A stretch of DNA of 64,000 bases from an uncultured Clostridia bacterium (lineage in GTDB: Bacteria; Bacillota; Clostridia; Christensenellales; Borkfalkiaceae): positions 58,697 through 122,696 of the forward strand of contig CAKQKE010000006.1 in assembly GCA_934247935.1 (NCBI GenBank), in the 5' to 3' direction. A program made the position numbers and the translations under genes. Positions 24,967-33,456 of the stretch are shown here, piece by piece (positions within the stretch are counted from its first letter, which is position 1; every line of letters starts with the position of its first letter). Under the pieces are notes generated by a model. It was not told the DNA's origin and did no database searches. It saw only the letters and a list, made by a program, of their open reading frames with translations.

Positions 24967-27318
24967 CTACTTAATACTCATATTACCCGCGGCGTCTACT
25001 ATAAAATATTTGCCCGGAATCTCGAAATCGCACGTTTTTCCATTGTAAGATAATTTGGAATTTTCGCCTGCGCCGTCGTGCCACATACCCGCCGCAAAAC
25101 CTATGGCGTTGGTTTCGTCTCCGCCGAAGATGGATACGTCGAGTTTTACGTAAATCGAATTTTTATAAATATAAGCCCAAGTGTTTTGACTGTCTATTTC
25201 ATAATGTTTTGTACTGCTTTCTTTGTTTGCGGCTACGTCCCAACCCGTATATACGGATATCGGACGACCCGGGTAAATGGAGATGTGGTAATTGAAAGCG
25301 TCTTTTTTAGTTTTGCTTGCGCTTGCGTTCATATCCAGGTACACGTTTATCGAGTGACTTGAAGAAGTCATCGTTTGCCCGTTGTCGACTAAATCGAACT
25401 TCAACATTACCAAGCCGCCCTTTCTTGCGTAACTTACGTCGTATTGTTGAGTGATTTTTCCGCTGAACTCGCCTATTCTGCCGACAGCGTTGAAATTAAA
25501 GTCGGTGGCGGGTTGAGTGTTGCACGAAGCCGTGAATAATTGAGAATTTTCGTCGAGTCTTATATAGTTGACTGTCGCTTCCGCCTGAATGTAATCGCCG
25601 TGCGCGTCGTACATACCCGTCCAGACGTAATTTACTTTTATTCCGAAATATAGACCGAAAACTTCGTTTTTGCTTACGTTTATTACCGAATAAGGTATAT
25701 CGGCTTCGACGTAATACAATTCGTTGATTTTGCCGTAAGTCGTCTTTATGCTTCTCGTGTTGACGGCTGCTCCGCCGTAATTGGTCGCTTGCAAAACGCC
25801 TTCGTCGGCATATTGGAATACGAACAAATAGTCGGTATCGTCGCGTTTATTCATTGCGCAAGACTCTTTGGTATCTACAAACACTTCAAAATTAGAACCC
25901 TGAACCTGATTTAAGTCTATTACCGACTCGGTTTTAAGCACCACTTTGAAAGAATCTTCTCCTCTTACTATTCTTGCGGTCGCCGTGTCGGAGGCTTTTC
26001 TGCCGAAGTCAATGCTGCTGCCGTAATTTTCGTCGAGATTGATTGTCGATAAATCGGTGGTCGAGCCTATGTTTACGTCAGAAACCTCTAAATTGCGGGT
26101 GTAATCGAGGTGATTTTCTGCACCGAACGCCAATAAATTGTTGTATCCGTACAATTCGGCGTTTAAAGTGTATTTTCCGTCGTCTGTGGTTTTTACGCTG
26201 TAATCGCCTACGCTTACGGTTGCGTTTTTAATCGGAGTAACGCCGTCGCGCTCTGTAACGACGCCTTTTATAGTAGTCGTGTAAGTCGCCGCGTTTGCCG
26301 CCAGAAATAGCGAAGTGCCTAAATCTACCGTATTGTTTTTTGCAAGTCTCAAATCTTTTTTCTCTACTATGATTTGATTGTCTAAATAATCTTTTTTGGA
26401 GAAGTTTACTTTTACGTCGCCCGTGCAATTTGTTATATCGAGCGAATATTCGCCGTCTTTGTTTGTGTAAACGGTTTTATATCCGTCCGCGCTGACTTTC
26501 GCACCGACAACCGCTTGATTGTTTGCGTCGATAAGTTTGCCGCTTATCGTTCCGTTTACGGGGCAAGTCTCTTGCGTGTAGAATTTATTGTCTCTGCCCA
26601 AAGTGAGATAATTATCTGGTATTTGCGGGTCGAAATTACCGTGCCAAACGTAACCTTTGTTGCCGGTTTTCGTTACCCTTGCAAACGCAAACGATGTGGG
26701 TGTGTTTTCGTCTACGTCGTCGCCGAGTACCGAGTAAGAAATATAACCTTCTACGTTGAAACCTCTATCTACGTCGGTGTGGTCGTTTAACGTGCCGTAA
26801 GTGAATACTCTTGCGACAAAGCCCGTCAGATAAGAATAAATACGCCCCGAGGCGGTAACTCTGAATTCAAATTGATTGCTGCCTCTCGTCTTTCCGCCGC
26901 TGCCGTAAGTATCGACGTAAATTTCCACCGAGTCCGATTGAGCGGTAACCAGATTTATATCTTCTACGTTTAAAGTAGACAAACAGTCGTCTTCACACTC
27001 GAAAAGATAATAAATGCCGCGCTTTCCTTTATATAAAGAAACGTACGTGGTTTCGGTTTCGCTCGAATAAACGAGATATTTGCCGCTGCCTGTGGGATAA
27101 TCGTATTGGCTTTCCCTTATGCCGTCGATTTCGACTTCGGGGTCGGCGTAAATGCCCTTGTTTGAAAACGGGTCGGCGCCCTCGGTCGGTCTTTTTCCGT
27201 TGTCGACGACTACCCCGTTCCCGAGAATATAATTATATTTCGCCTTATCTGCGCAACCGGCAAAACACAATATACAAATCGTCACAACAACTAAAATTTT
27301 TTTAAATACTCCCTTCAC
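24967..27318 (-). CDS. Lipoprotein with carboxypeptidase-regulatory-like and CBM9-like domains
   Basis: A 783-residue lipoprotein (FAGC, Cys22) starting at GTG, chosen because AAGGAGG lies 7 nt upstream. A CBM9/DOMON-like sandwich comes first (~55-250: DGIRESQYDYPTG, VEIYVDTYGS, FEFRVTASGRIYSY). Two CarboxypepD_reg-like beta-sandwiches follow (~255-420: GKLIDANNQAVVGAKVSADGYKT and GVVTERDGVTPIKNATVSVG), then two more CBM9-like segments (~430-600 and ~605-780). No catalytic motif is visible, so it is best read as a glycan-binding surface protein. It is the first gene of the nine-gene block B unit. Confidence 0.85.
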   Translation of the reverse strand: MKGVFKKILVVVTICILCFAGCADKAKYNYILGNGVVVDNGKRPTEGADPFSNKGIYADPEVEIDGIRESQYDYPTGSGKYLVYSSETETTYVSLYKGKRGIYYLFECEDDCLSTLNVEDINLVTAQSDSVEIYVDTYGSGGKTRGSNQFEFRVTASGRIYSYLTGFVARVFTYGTLNDHTDVDRGFNVEGYISYSVLGDDVDENTPTSFAFARVTKTGNKGYVWHGNFDPQIPDNYLTLGRDNKFYTQETCPVNGTISGKLIDANNQAVVGAKVSADGYKTVYTNKDGEYSLDITNCTGDVKVNFSKKDYLDNQIIVEKKDLRLAKNNTVDLGTSLFLAANAATYTTTIKGVVTERDGVTPIKNATVSVGDYSVKTTDDGKYTLNAELYGYNNLLAFGAENHLDYTRNLEVSDVNIGSTTDLSTINLDENYGSSIDFGRKASDTATARIVRGEDSFKVVLKTESVIDLNQVQGSNFEVFVDTKESCAMNKRDDTDYLFVFQYADEGVLQATNYGGAAVNTRSIKTTYGKINELYYVEADIPYSVINVSKNEVFGLYFGIKVNYVWTGMYDAHGDYIQAEATVNYIRLDENSQLFTASCNTQPATDFNFNAVGRIGEFSGKITQQYDVSYARKGGLVMLKFDLVDNGQTMTSSSHSINVYLDMNASASKTKKDAFNYHISIYPGRPISVYTGWDVAANKESSTKHYEIDSQNTWAYIYKNSIYVKLDVSIFGGDETNAIGFAAGMWHDGAGENSKLSYNGKTCDFEIPGKYFIVDAAGNMSIK

Positions 27319-27390
27319 GGTAAGTCCTCCTTTTTAATGCGTTGCGATATATTCTGAAATTTTTAATAAAAATAATTTTAAAAATCTTTT

Positions 27391-27545
27391 AAAATGAAAT
27401 GCACTTTTGAAAAACGAAACACTCTTTACATAAAATGCAAGTTTGAAAAACGAAATGCGCCTTTAATAAAATTAAGATAAAACGCGATTTTAATGAACTG
27501 CACTTGAATAAAATGAAATTCTTTCCTATATAAAATACACGTTTA
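27391..27545. repeat. Degenerate A/T-rich tandem repeats upstream of block B operon
   Basis: Units resembling AAAATGAAATGC / TTTGAAAAACGAAA recur: TTTGAAAAACGAAA is exact at 27406-27419 and 27442-27455, and AAATGC or AACTGC occurs at 27397, 27433, 27453 and 27496. The tract fills most of the 306-bp gap between the AraC gene and the operon it probably controls. Apart from it, 27319-27624 holds the ribosome binding site of the GTG start at 27318. Confidence 0.5.
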
Positions 27546-27624
27546 AAATTCTTTCGTTTGCGTCGGTTTTGGTTTTTATCAAAAAGCGATTGAAATTGTC
27601 TTTAATAAAATTTATCTCAATAAA

Positions 27625-28512
27625 TCATCTTAAATCGAGAGATTTTTCTTTTAACCACAAAAACGGGTCGTCGTCTTTGCAGTTTTTGCGGTATTCGCTT
27701 GCGCTCATTCCCGTAATTTTGCGGAAAAGTCTCATAAAATACTTCTCGTCTTCTATGCCGACGATTTTTGCAATTTCTTGTATTTTATAATCTTTGGTAA
27801 TAAGCATGTCACACGCCAACGATATGCGAAATTTGTTCATATACTCTATCGGCGTAATGCCTATGTTCGCCTTAAACATTGCGATAAGTTGTTTTTGCGT
27901 CAGATACATTTCATCGGCGATTTGACAAAGCGTGGGATTCATTCTGAAATTGTTGTTTATATAAATCAAAGCGTCCCTGAATTGCTTGAATTGCAGGTTT
28001 TTGTTCTCTCCCGACGAAGTGTAACGTTTTTCATAACTGATTAAATTGCCGAATAAAAGCATTAAATTTGCATAACAAAACAAATCTTGCACTTCGCTGC
28101 CGTTGTATCTTTCGTAAAGTTGCTTCATTATTTCGCAAATGGTCGCAAAATCAACCTTTTTAAGCACGGTCTTTTCTTTGGATAAACCGCAAGCGTTTAA
28201 AAGTTCTTCAACGCCATCGCCGTAAAAATCAATCCATATATATGACCAAGGGTCTACTTCCATAGGGTAATATTTACATTCTACGCCCGGCCAAAGAATA
28301 AACACGTTGCCTTTACCTAAACACACCATGTCGTCGCCGTTTTGAACGTACCCCAGCCCGTGCGTAATCAAGTGAAAGGAATAATAAGTGCAGTTGCGCA
28401 CTTCAACCGCTTTTTGCGAGGCGCAATGCTCTTGTCCCACACGTTGAATTTTTATAAAACACTCTTTCCCTTCGTATTCTATTTTTAATTTTTCAAACTT
28501 CAACTCTTGCAT
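27625..28512 (-). CDS. AraC-family transcriptional regulator (block B)
   Basis: A 295-residue protein with an AraC_binding cupin domain (~35-150: YYSFHLITHGLGYVQNGDD, GKGNVFILWPGVECKYYPM). The C-terminal double helix-turn-helix reads LCQIADEMYLTQKQLIAMFKA and IQEIAKIVGIEDEKYFMRLF, ending KITGMSASEYRK. It is encoded on the same strand as, and 306 nt upstream of, the nine-gene sugar-uptake unit, so it is the likely inducer-responsive activator of that unit. The ribosome binding site (AAAGGA directly before ATG) is unusually close, suggesting low expression. Confidence 0.92.
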   Translation of the reverse strand: MQELKFEKLKIEYEGKECFIKIQRVGQEHCASQKAVEVRNCTYYSFHLITHGLGYVQNGDDMVCLGKGNVFILWPGVECKYYPMEVDPWSYIWIDFYGDGVEELLNACGLSKEKTVLKKVDFATICEIMKQLYERYNGSEVQDLFCYANLMLLFGNLISYEKRYTSSGENKNLQFKQFRDALIYINNNFRMNPTLCQIADEMYLTQKQLIAMFKANIGITPIEYMNKFRISLACDMLITKDYKIQEIAKIVGIEDEKYFMRLFRKITGMSASEYRKNCKDDDPFLWLKEKSLDLR

Positions 28513-29095
28513 TTCCTTTATAATAATATTGCAAATAGATATTACAATCTAACACCCGCATCGTCAATAGTTTTTGTTAAAAAAGAGAAAATAATCCACC
28601 TTTTTACCCTTATTTTAATGACCGTTTACTCCCTCAACGGGAAATTTGTCCACAAGCGTTTGTTTTAAAAAACAGTCTTTTTAAAATGAAAAACAGCCGC
28701 GAAACAAAGCATTTATGGTATAAACGAGGGACTTTTTATCACCTTTATTTTTTGAAAAATTTTTGAGTCGATTTTATTTGGCGTACGCAATGATTTGGTT
28801 GATTTTTTGTAATTATATAATAATGAATATCTGCAATTAATCTATGCGTTTAAATAATGCTTGCGACATTACCGTCTGCTCACTGCAATATATGCAAGCG
28901 GTTTTTATATACGCCGCGACCGATATCTAATATAATAAAAAAATTGTATAATACAAAACATATTAATCGGCGGCACGAACATAACATGCCGGCGGTAAAA
29001 AGCCGATTAAAGATTTTTACAATTAAAATAAACAGCCTTGATTTGATTGTCATTCGTTATGCACGGCACTGACGTTTTTGCTCGTTTGTACACAA

Positions 29096-29141
29096 AAAAT
29101 GTCATCTTTACACAATACAGTCGCTGTAAAGATGACATTTT
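29096..29141. terminator. Bidirectional terminator-like hairpin
   Basis: A perfect 17-bp stem (29096-29112 with 29125-29141, core TGTCATCTTTACA) has a 12-nt loop. A T-run follows on the minus strand (TTTTTT) and a weaker one on the plus strand. No neighbouring gene clearly needs it. Confidence 0.65.
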
Positions 29142-29337
29142 GATTTTTCGTTTTTAAGTTTTAAACTGTTTGCACCGACGTTTTTACGACGTTGGTTTTT
29201 ATATTCCTTCACACATTTTTACGAAGTATTATTTTAATCAACCATTATAAACAACACCTATTTTATCTATCAAAATCTTTTATTATACCTCTTTAACCAA
29301 CTCGTTAAAAATTTACTTTAAGGTCTTAAAAGTCAAG

Positions 29338-29382
29338 TTATGGATACCGATTTTGTAAAAAATTAAAAATCGGTATCCATAA
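29338..29382. repeat. Perfect 17-bp inverted repeat without T-run
   Basis: TTATGGATACCGATTTT (29338-29354) is inverted exactly at 29366-29382 with an 11-nt A/T loop. There is no T-run on either side, so it does not look like a terminator. Confidence 0.7.
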
Positions 29383-29494
29383 ACCGCTACTATTGATATC
29401 AAAAAGCAAATATTTAGATAGTTTTTCGTTTTTGGCGCAGTAAAATTTCTCACGTTTCGCGCACAGAAATGAAAACCGCCCGACTAAACCCGAC

Positions 29495-29540
29495 AAAAAA
29501 ACGCCGCCCTTCCATAAATAAAAGGACAGCGTTTTTCTTT
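29495..29540 (-). terminator. Probable terminator of the GH3 operon
   Basis: AAAAACGCCGCCCTT (29497-29511) pairs with 29522-29536 with two mismatches. On the minus strand the stem is followed by seven T. It lies about 200 nt past the GH3 stop codon. Confidence 0.65.
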
Positions 29541-29739
29541 AATTTTATAATAGGAGAAATTGAAAACTTGCTTGCAAGGGTTTACAATTTCGTTTTTTAC
29601 ATACTTAGAAGTGCAAAGTGTCAACTTTGCGAGCGCGTTACGCAAAATTTTGAACTCGTTTCAAAATTTACTTCTTATAGTATATAATAGGAGTTTAACT
29701 CGCCGCTATCGGCGGAGTCAGTCGATATTTAAAAAATAA

Positions 29740-32700
29740 TTAATCATCTTTGCGTTTTTTTGCAAACATCGCCGCGCCGATAGGCAACAATGCCGCCGAC
29801 AATGCGCCCATATCGCCCGCAAGACCGGAATTACAGCCGCCCGAAGACGACTCAGAAGAATTGCTTGAAGTGTCGGTAGCGGGAGGATTATCGGAAGTCG
29901 AATCACTGTAAGGACTAATGGTTATGCCCTTTAACGCTTCGACTGCGCTGCTTTCGCCGTAAATTTTTAAATCATGTTGACCGAGCGACAAATCTACCGT
30001 GAATTTACCGCCGCTTAATTCAACTTCCTGATTGTCGAGTAAAACTTTACAATCAGCCGCTCCCGAAAGTCTGAAGGTGTATTTTCCTTCCGATTCGGCG
30101 TACAATCTGAACATATCGGTCGTATAACCGTTTTTGGCGTAAGTCCACGACGTCGAATCTTCGAGATTGACCGTAACGGCGTTTTGATTGTCGAAGTTTG
30201 TTTGTACTTTTATAAACGAATCCGTTCTCATCAGGAAACGCAACATATTTTTAACGCAGAATTCAAGTTGTTCTCTCGTTAAAATTCCGTTTCTGTATGC
30301 CGCAACCAACATATCGTAATCTGGAACGAAACTCTTGAAAGTATTTCCCGCTTGTACGTATTTGATATGGCTGATTGTAGAAGTCCAGTCGCCGAATACC
30401 GCGCCTTCAAAGCCCCACTCGTTATATAACATGTCGGTAATGATTTGATAAGTTGCGCCCACGTATTTGCCGTTGACTCTGTTGTAAGAACTCATCACTG
30501 CATACGGGTCTGCTTCTTTAACAATAATTTCAAACGGTTTGAAGTAAATTTCTCTCAATGCCCTGTTGGAGACGCACGCATTATAACTGTAACGCGAAGT
30601 TTCCTGGTTGTTTACCGCAAAGTGCTTTACGCAAACGGAAATACCGAGCGACTGTGCGCCTATCGTGACGTATTTACCCATCATACCCGCAATCAACGGA
30701 TCTTCGGAATAATACTCGAAGTTTCTTCCGCATAAAGGATTTCGGTGAATGTTTATGCCCGGAGCAAGCCAAACTTGAACGTTACCGAGTTTCGCCTCGG
30801 CTGCAACAGCCGCTCCGTAAGTCTGAGCGAGATTTATATTCCAGGTCGAAGCCAACAACGTCATACACGGCATCCATGTAGAATACATTGCGGCGTTTGT
30901 ATATCTAATACCCGCAGGACCGTCGGAAGTGTTTGCATTGGGAATACCGTATTCAGACGAGATATATTTACCGCCTACTCCGCCCGTGCCTGTCTGAGCG
31001 TCGTTGTTGTCCGGTTCGACAGCAAGCAAACGAGCAAGTTCGCTTACACTCATCTGACTTACAAAATCGTCCATTTTGTTTATATCGGCGACTACGTCGT
31101 TGTAAGAGATAAATTCGTCCAACGTTTTTCCTCTTATGTCTTCGATATAAGTAAATTCGTTAGTGTTATCGTAATAACCGTCGCCAGTTTCGCCACCCGT
31201 TTTTTCGGGAGAAATATAAAGTTTGTCAATGCAAGCAAGCGACGCGTCCAAAGTGGTGAAAGTAAGCGTAACCAAACCTTTAGGGAGCGTAACCGCCACC
31301 GAACCCGACTTTGTAAACACGTAATTGTTGCTTATTAAACCGTTTACTCCGCCCACGGCTGTACGTTTAAGCGAGAAGTTTTTATCAGCCGCTTTTCCGT
31401 TTACCGATAATTTTACGCTGTTTTCGGATGCGAACGAAACGTTTGAAGCCAAAAGCGAAATATTGTAAACGCCAGTCTCTTCTACGTTTAAAGCATAAGT
31501 GTAAACGTTGCCCGCTTTGTTAGACGGTGCGGTAGCCGTTCCGTTTGAAACCTGAACAGTGCCGAGCGTTGAAGAAACCAAAGTTTCGGCTTCGATAACC
31601 GTTTGGTAAGTACTTGAAACGTTATCTTTATAAATCATGAAATAATCTATGTTCTGGAAAAGTTTGCCGTTCGCCTTGAAACGAAGTCTGACGTCGCCCC
31701 GAGGTAAATCGATAACGTAAGTATCGTCAGTCAAAAACGCACATTTATACCACTCGTTGGTGGAATTGGGGTCTACGGTCGTTTGTCCCATATTTACTTT
31801 AATGGGTTGAGCCTCGCCGTTTACCATAACGGTGAACATATCGTTTTGATTTGCCCACGCCGAAGCCATAGAGAACGCCATTTTATAAGTGCCCGCCTCT
31901 TCGACGTAAAGGTCATATTCGAGCCATTCGCCGAAAGTGTTGTTTAAGTTGCCCATACCGAACGACATATCCGCGCCGACGTAGAAAGTTTCGGTCTTGG
32001 GATTTTGAGATTTAGCGGAATATTCTTCGGCTTGAATTGTGTTTGCGCCGTAAGCCTTTACCACGTGTTTTACCAAAGAACTATCGTCTCCGTTTCCAAA
32101 AGTCTGATAAGTCCCGTCGGAAAGAAGTCTTTTGTTTAATTGTGTGGGCAATAAATCGCAAGTCGTCTCTAAAACCTTATTTTCATTCACAGTATAAACG
32201 CTGTCTATTAAGCCGTTTAAAGCAGCGTCTTTAACACTGTTTCCTACGTAGAATTTATAATCGCCTTTTAATAAGACCCAACTGTCGTTGCGTATAAGCG
32301 ATTGGTCGTCGTAAACCGCCATATCGCTGATTTTAAACGTGATTTTTACCGTTTCTTTTTTACCGGGGGCTAATAAACTCGTTTTAGCAAAGCCTGCAAG
32401 TTCTCTTGCGGGGTTGCCGAATTCTCCTTGAGGTGCGGAATAATAAACCTGCACCGTCTCTTTGCCGGCGCGTGTGCCTTTATTTCTTACGGTAACGTTA
32501 ACGGTTATTTTGTCGCCGTCTACCGTAAAGGATTTTTCGGTAAATTCAAATTTAGTGTAAGACAAACCGTAACCGAATTCGTAATTTACTCTTTCGTAGT
32601 TTTGGTCGAAAGTCTCGAAATATCTGTAACCTACGTAAATGTCTTCAGTATAGAAGGTGTTTGCGTCGCCCGCGAAAGTACCTATGGAAGAACTCGGATA

Positions 32701-33390
32701 ATCGGTGTAATCTTTAGCCCATGTATCAACCGTTTTGCCGCTGAAATTGCTTTTCCCCGTCAATAAGTTTGCAAGCGCTTCGCCCGCTCTTTCGCCGGCA
32801 TAATAAGAAAGCACTATCGCGCCGACCTCGTTTTCGATAAGCCAAGTGGTATCGATAACCATACCTACGTTTAACACAACGACTACGTTGGTTGCGCCGT
32901 AAACGCTTATAAGACCTAAAATGTCCGTTTTTTCTTGACTGTTTAAATAATAAGAAGAAACGCTGTTGTCTTCGTTTTCGGTGGTGGAACGAGCGATAAA
33001 ATACATTGCTTTTGTAGCGCGCTCGCCCGAGTCTGCGCTGTCGATCGTCGTATAACTTTTGATATAACCGCTTTTAACCGCGTCTTTAAGTCCTTGAGCG
33101 TAACTAACCATGTTGGTCGCGTTGACCCAACCCGAGCCGAGACCGCCGTAAATCATTCCCGATTCTTGAGCGTCGCCCAAGCCTACTATCGTGTCGCTTT
33201 GTTTAAACGGAAGCGTACCTTCGTTGCGAAGAAGAACCATGCCTTCTTCCGCTATCATTCTTGCTATATCTGCGTTTGTGTCAACTTTATTTCTCAATGC
33301 TTGTGCTTTCATCGGTTCCTTTAATATCATACCTAACGGAATTGCCATACAAAGACTTAACGACAATACCTTTTTTAAAATTTTATTCAT
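29740..33390 (-). CDS. GH3 family beta-glucosidase-like enzyme with swapped domain order and C-terminal anchor
   Basis: A 1216-residue secreted enzyme. After a signal peptide, the usual C-terminal GH3 domain comes first (~25-250: IAEEGMVLLRNEGTLPF, IVLSYYAGERAGEALANLLTG), then the fibronectin-III-like domain (~290-400). Two CBM6-like domains follow (~440-600 and ~600-730), and only then the catalytic TIM barrel (~760-1060: NTSDGPAGIRYT, NIHRNPLCGRNFEYYSEDP, CVKHFAVNNQE). The nucleophile is Asp1001 in GAVFGDWTS. This swapped order is known from rumen beta-glucosidases such as those of Ruminococcus albus and Butyrivibrio fibrisolvens. The C-terminus has a Ser-rich linker, GGCNSG, a hydrophobic helix and KKRKDD, resembling a cell-surface sorting tail but without LPXTG. 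The ATG at 33390 has GGAG upstream. Second gene of the block C unit. Confidence 0.92.
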   Translation of the reverse strand: MNKILKKVLSLSLCMAIPLGMILKEPMKAQALRNKVDTNADIARMIAEEGMVLLRNEGTLPFKQSDTIVGLGDAQESGMIYGGLGSGWVNATNMVSYAQGLKDAVKSGYIKSYTTIDSADSGERATKAMYFIARSTTENEDNSVSSYYLNSQEKTDILGLISVYGATNVVVVLNVGMVIDTTWLIENEVGAIVLSYYAGERAGEALANLLTGKSNFSGKTVDTWAKDYTDYPSSSIGTFAGDANTFYTEDIYVGYRYFETFDQNYERVNYEFGYGLSYTKFEFTEKSFTVDGDKITVNVTVRNKGTRAGKETVQVYYSAPQGEFGNPARELAGFAKTSLLAPGKKETVKITFKISDMAVYDDQSLIRNDSWVLLKGDYKFYVGNSVKDAALNGLIDSVYTVNENKVLETTCDLLPTQLNKRLLSDGTYQTFGNGDDSSLVKHVVKAYGANTIQAEEYSAKSQNPKTETFYVGADMSFGMGNLNNTFGEWLEYDLYVEEAGTYKMAFSMASAWANQNDMFTVMVNGEAQPIKVNMGQTTVDPNSTNEWYKCAFLTDDTYVIDLPRGDVRLRFKANGKLFQNIDYFMIYKDNVSSTYQTVIEAETLVSSTLGTVQVSNGTATAPSNKAGNVYTYALNVEETGVYNISLLASNVSFASENSVKLSVNGKAADKNFSLKRTAVGGVNGLISNNYVFTKSGSVAVTLPKGLVTLTFTTLDASLACIDKLYISPEKTGGETGDGYYDNTNEFTYIEDIRGKTLDEFISYNDVVADINKMDDFVSQMSVSELARLLAVEPDNNDAQTGTGGVGGKYISSEYGIPNANTSDGPAGIRYTNAAMYSTWMPCMTLLASTWNINLAQTYGAAVAAEAKLGNVQVWLAPGINIHRNPLCGRNFEYYSEDPLIAGMMGKYVTIGAQSLGISVCVKHFAVNNQETSRYSYNACVSNRALREIYFKPFEIIVKEADPYAVMSSYNRVNGKYVGATYQIITDMLYNEWGFEGAVFGDWTSTISHIKYVQAGNTFKSFVPDYDMLVAAYRNGILTREQLEFCVKNMLRFLMRTDSFIKVQTNFDNQNAVTVNLEDSTSWTYAKNGYTTDMFRLYAESEGKYTFRLSGAADCKVLLDNQEVELSGGKFTVDLSLGQHDLKIYGESSAVEALKGITISPYSDSTSDNPPATDTSSNSSESSSGGCNSGLAGDMGALSAALLPIGAAMFAKKRKDD

Positions 33391-33417
33391 TAAAATTCTC
33401 CAATTCTTTATATATTC

Positions 33418-33448
33418 GGGTGTCACAACCCAAATAGTCGTGACACCC
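33418..33448 (-). terminator. Intercistronic hairpin between Cys-repeat lipoprotein and GH3 genes
   Basis: GGGTGTCAC (33418-33426) is inverted at 33440-33448, starting 8 nt after the lipoprotein stop. The minus-strand side lacks a T-run, so partial attenuation or 3'-end protection is more likely than full termination. Confidence 0.5.
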
Positions 33449-33456
33449 TTTTAAAA

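Larger units (their letters stand above)
28513..29739. other. 1.2-kb intergenic region with several strong hairpins
   Basis: No convincing coding sequence is present; the short frames lack ribosome binding sites and family features. The region holds four stem-loops described separately or here: TTAATCGGC/GCCGATTAA at 28963-29010 with an inner CGGC/GCCG pairing, a 17-bp stem at 29096-29141, a perfect 17-bp stem at 29338-29382, and a terminator at 29497-29536. A small GC stem, CGCCG/CGGCG (29701-29714), follows just after the GH3 stop. The first two stems could belong to one small RNA, but no clear promoter was found. Confidence 0.5.

Noticed and set aside
27391..27545. CRISPR-like array
   Set aside because: Repeat units are degenerate, A/T-rich and unevenly spaced, spacers are not distinct, and no cas gene is near.
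28857..29072. A 71-codon plus-strand frame in the large gap
   Set aside because: No ribosome binding site, no family likeness, and it overlaps the structured stem at 28963-29010.
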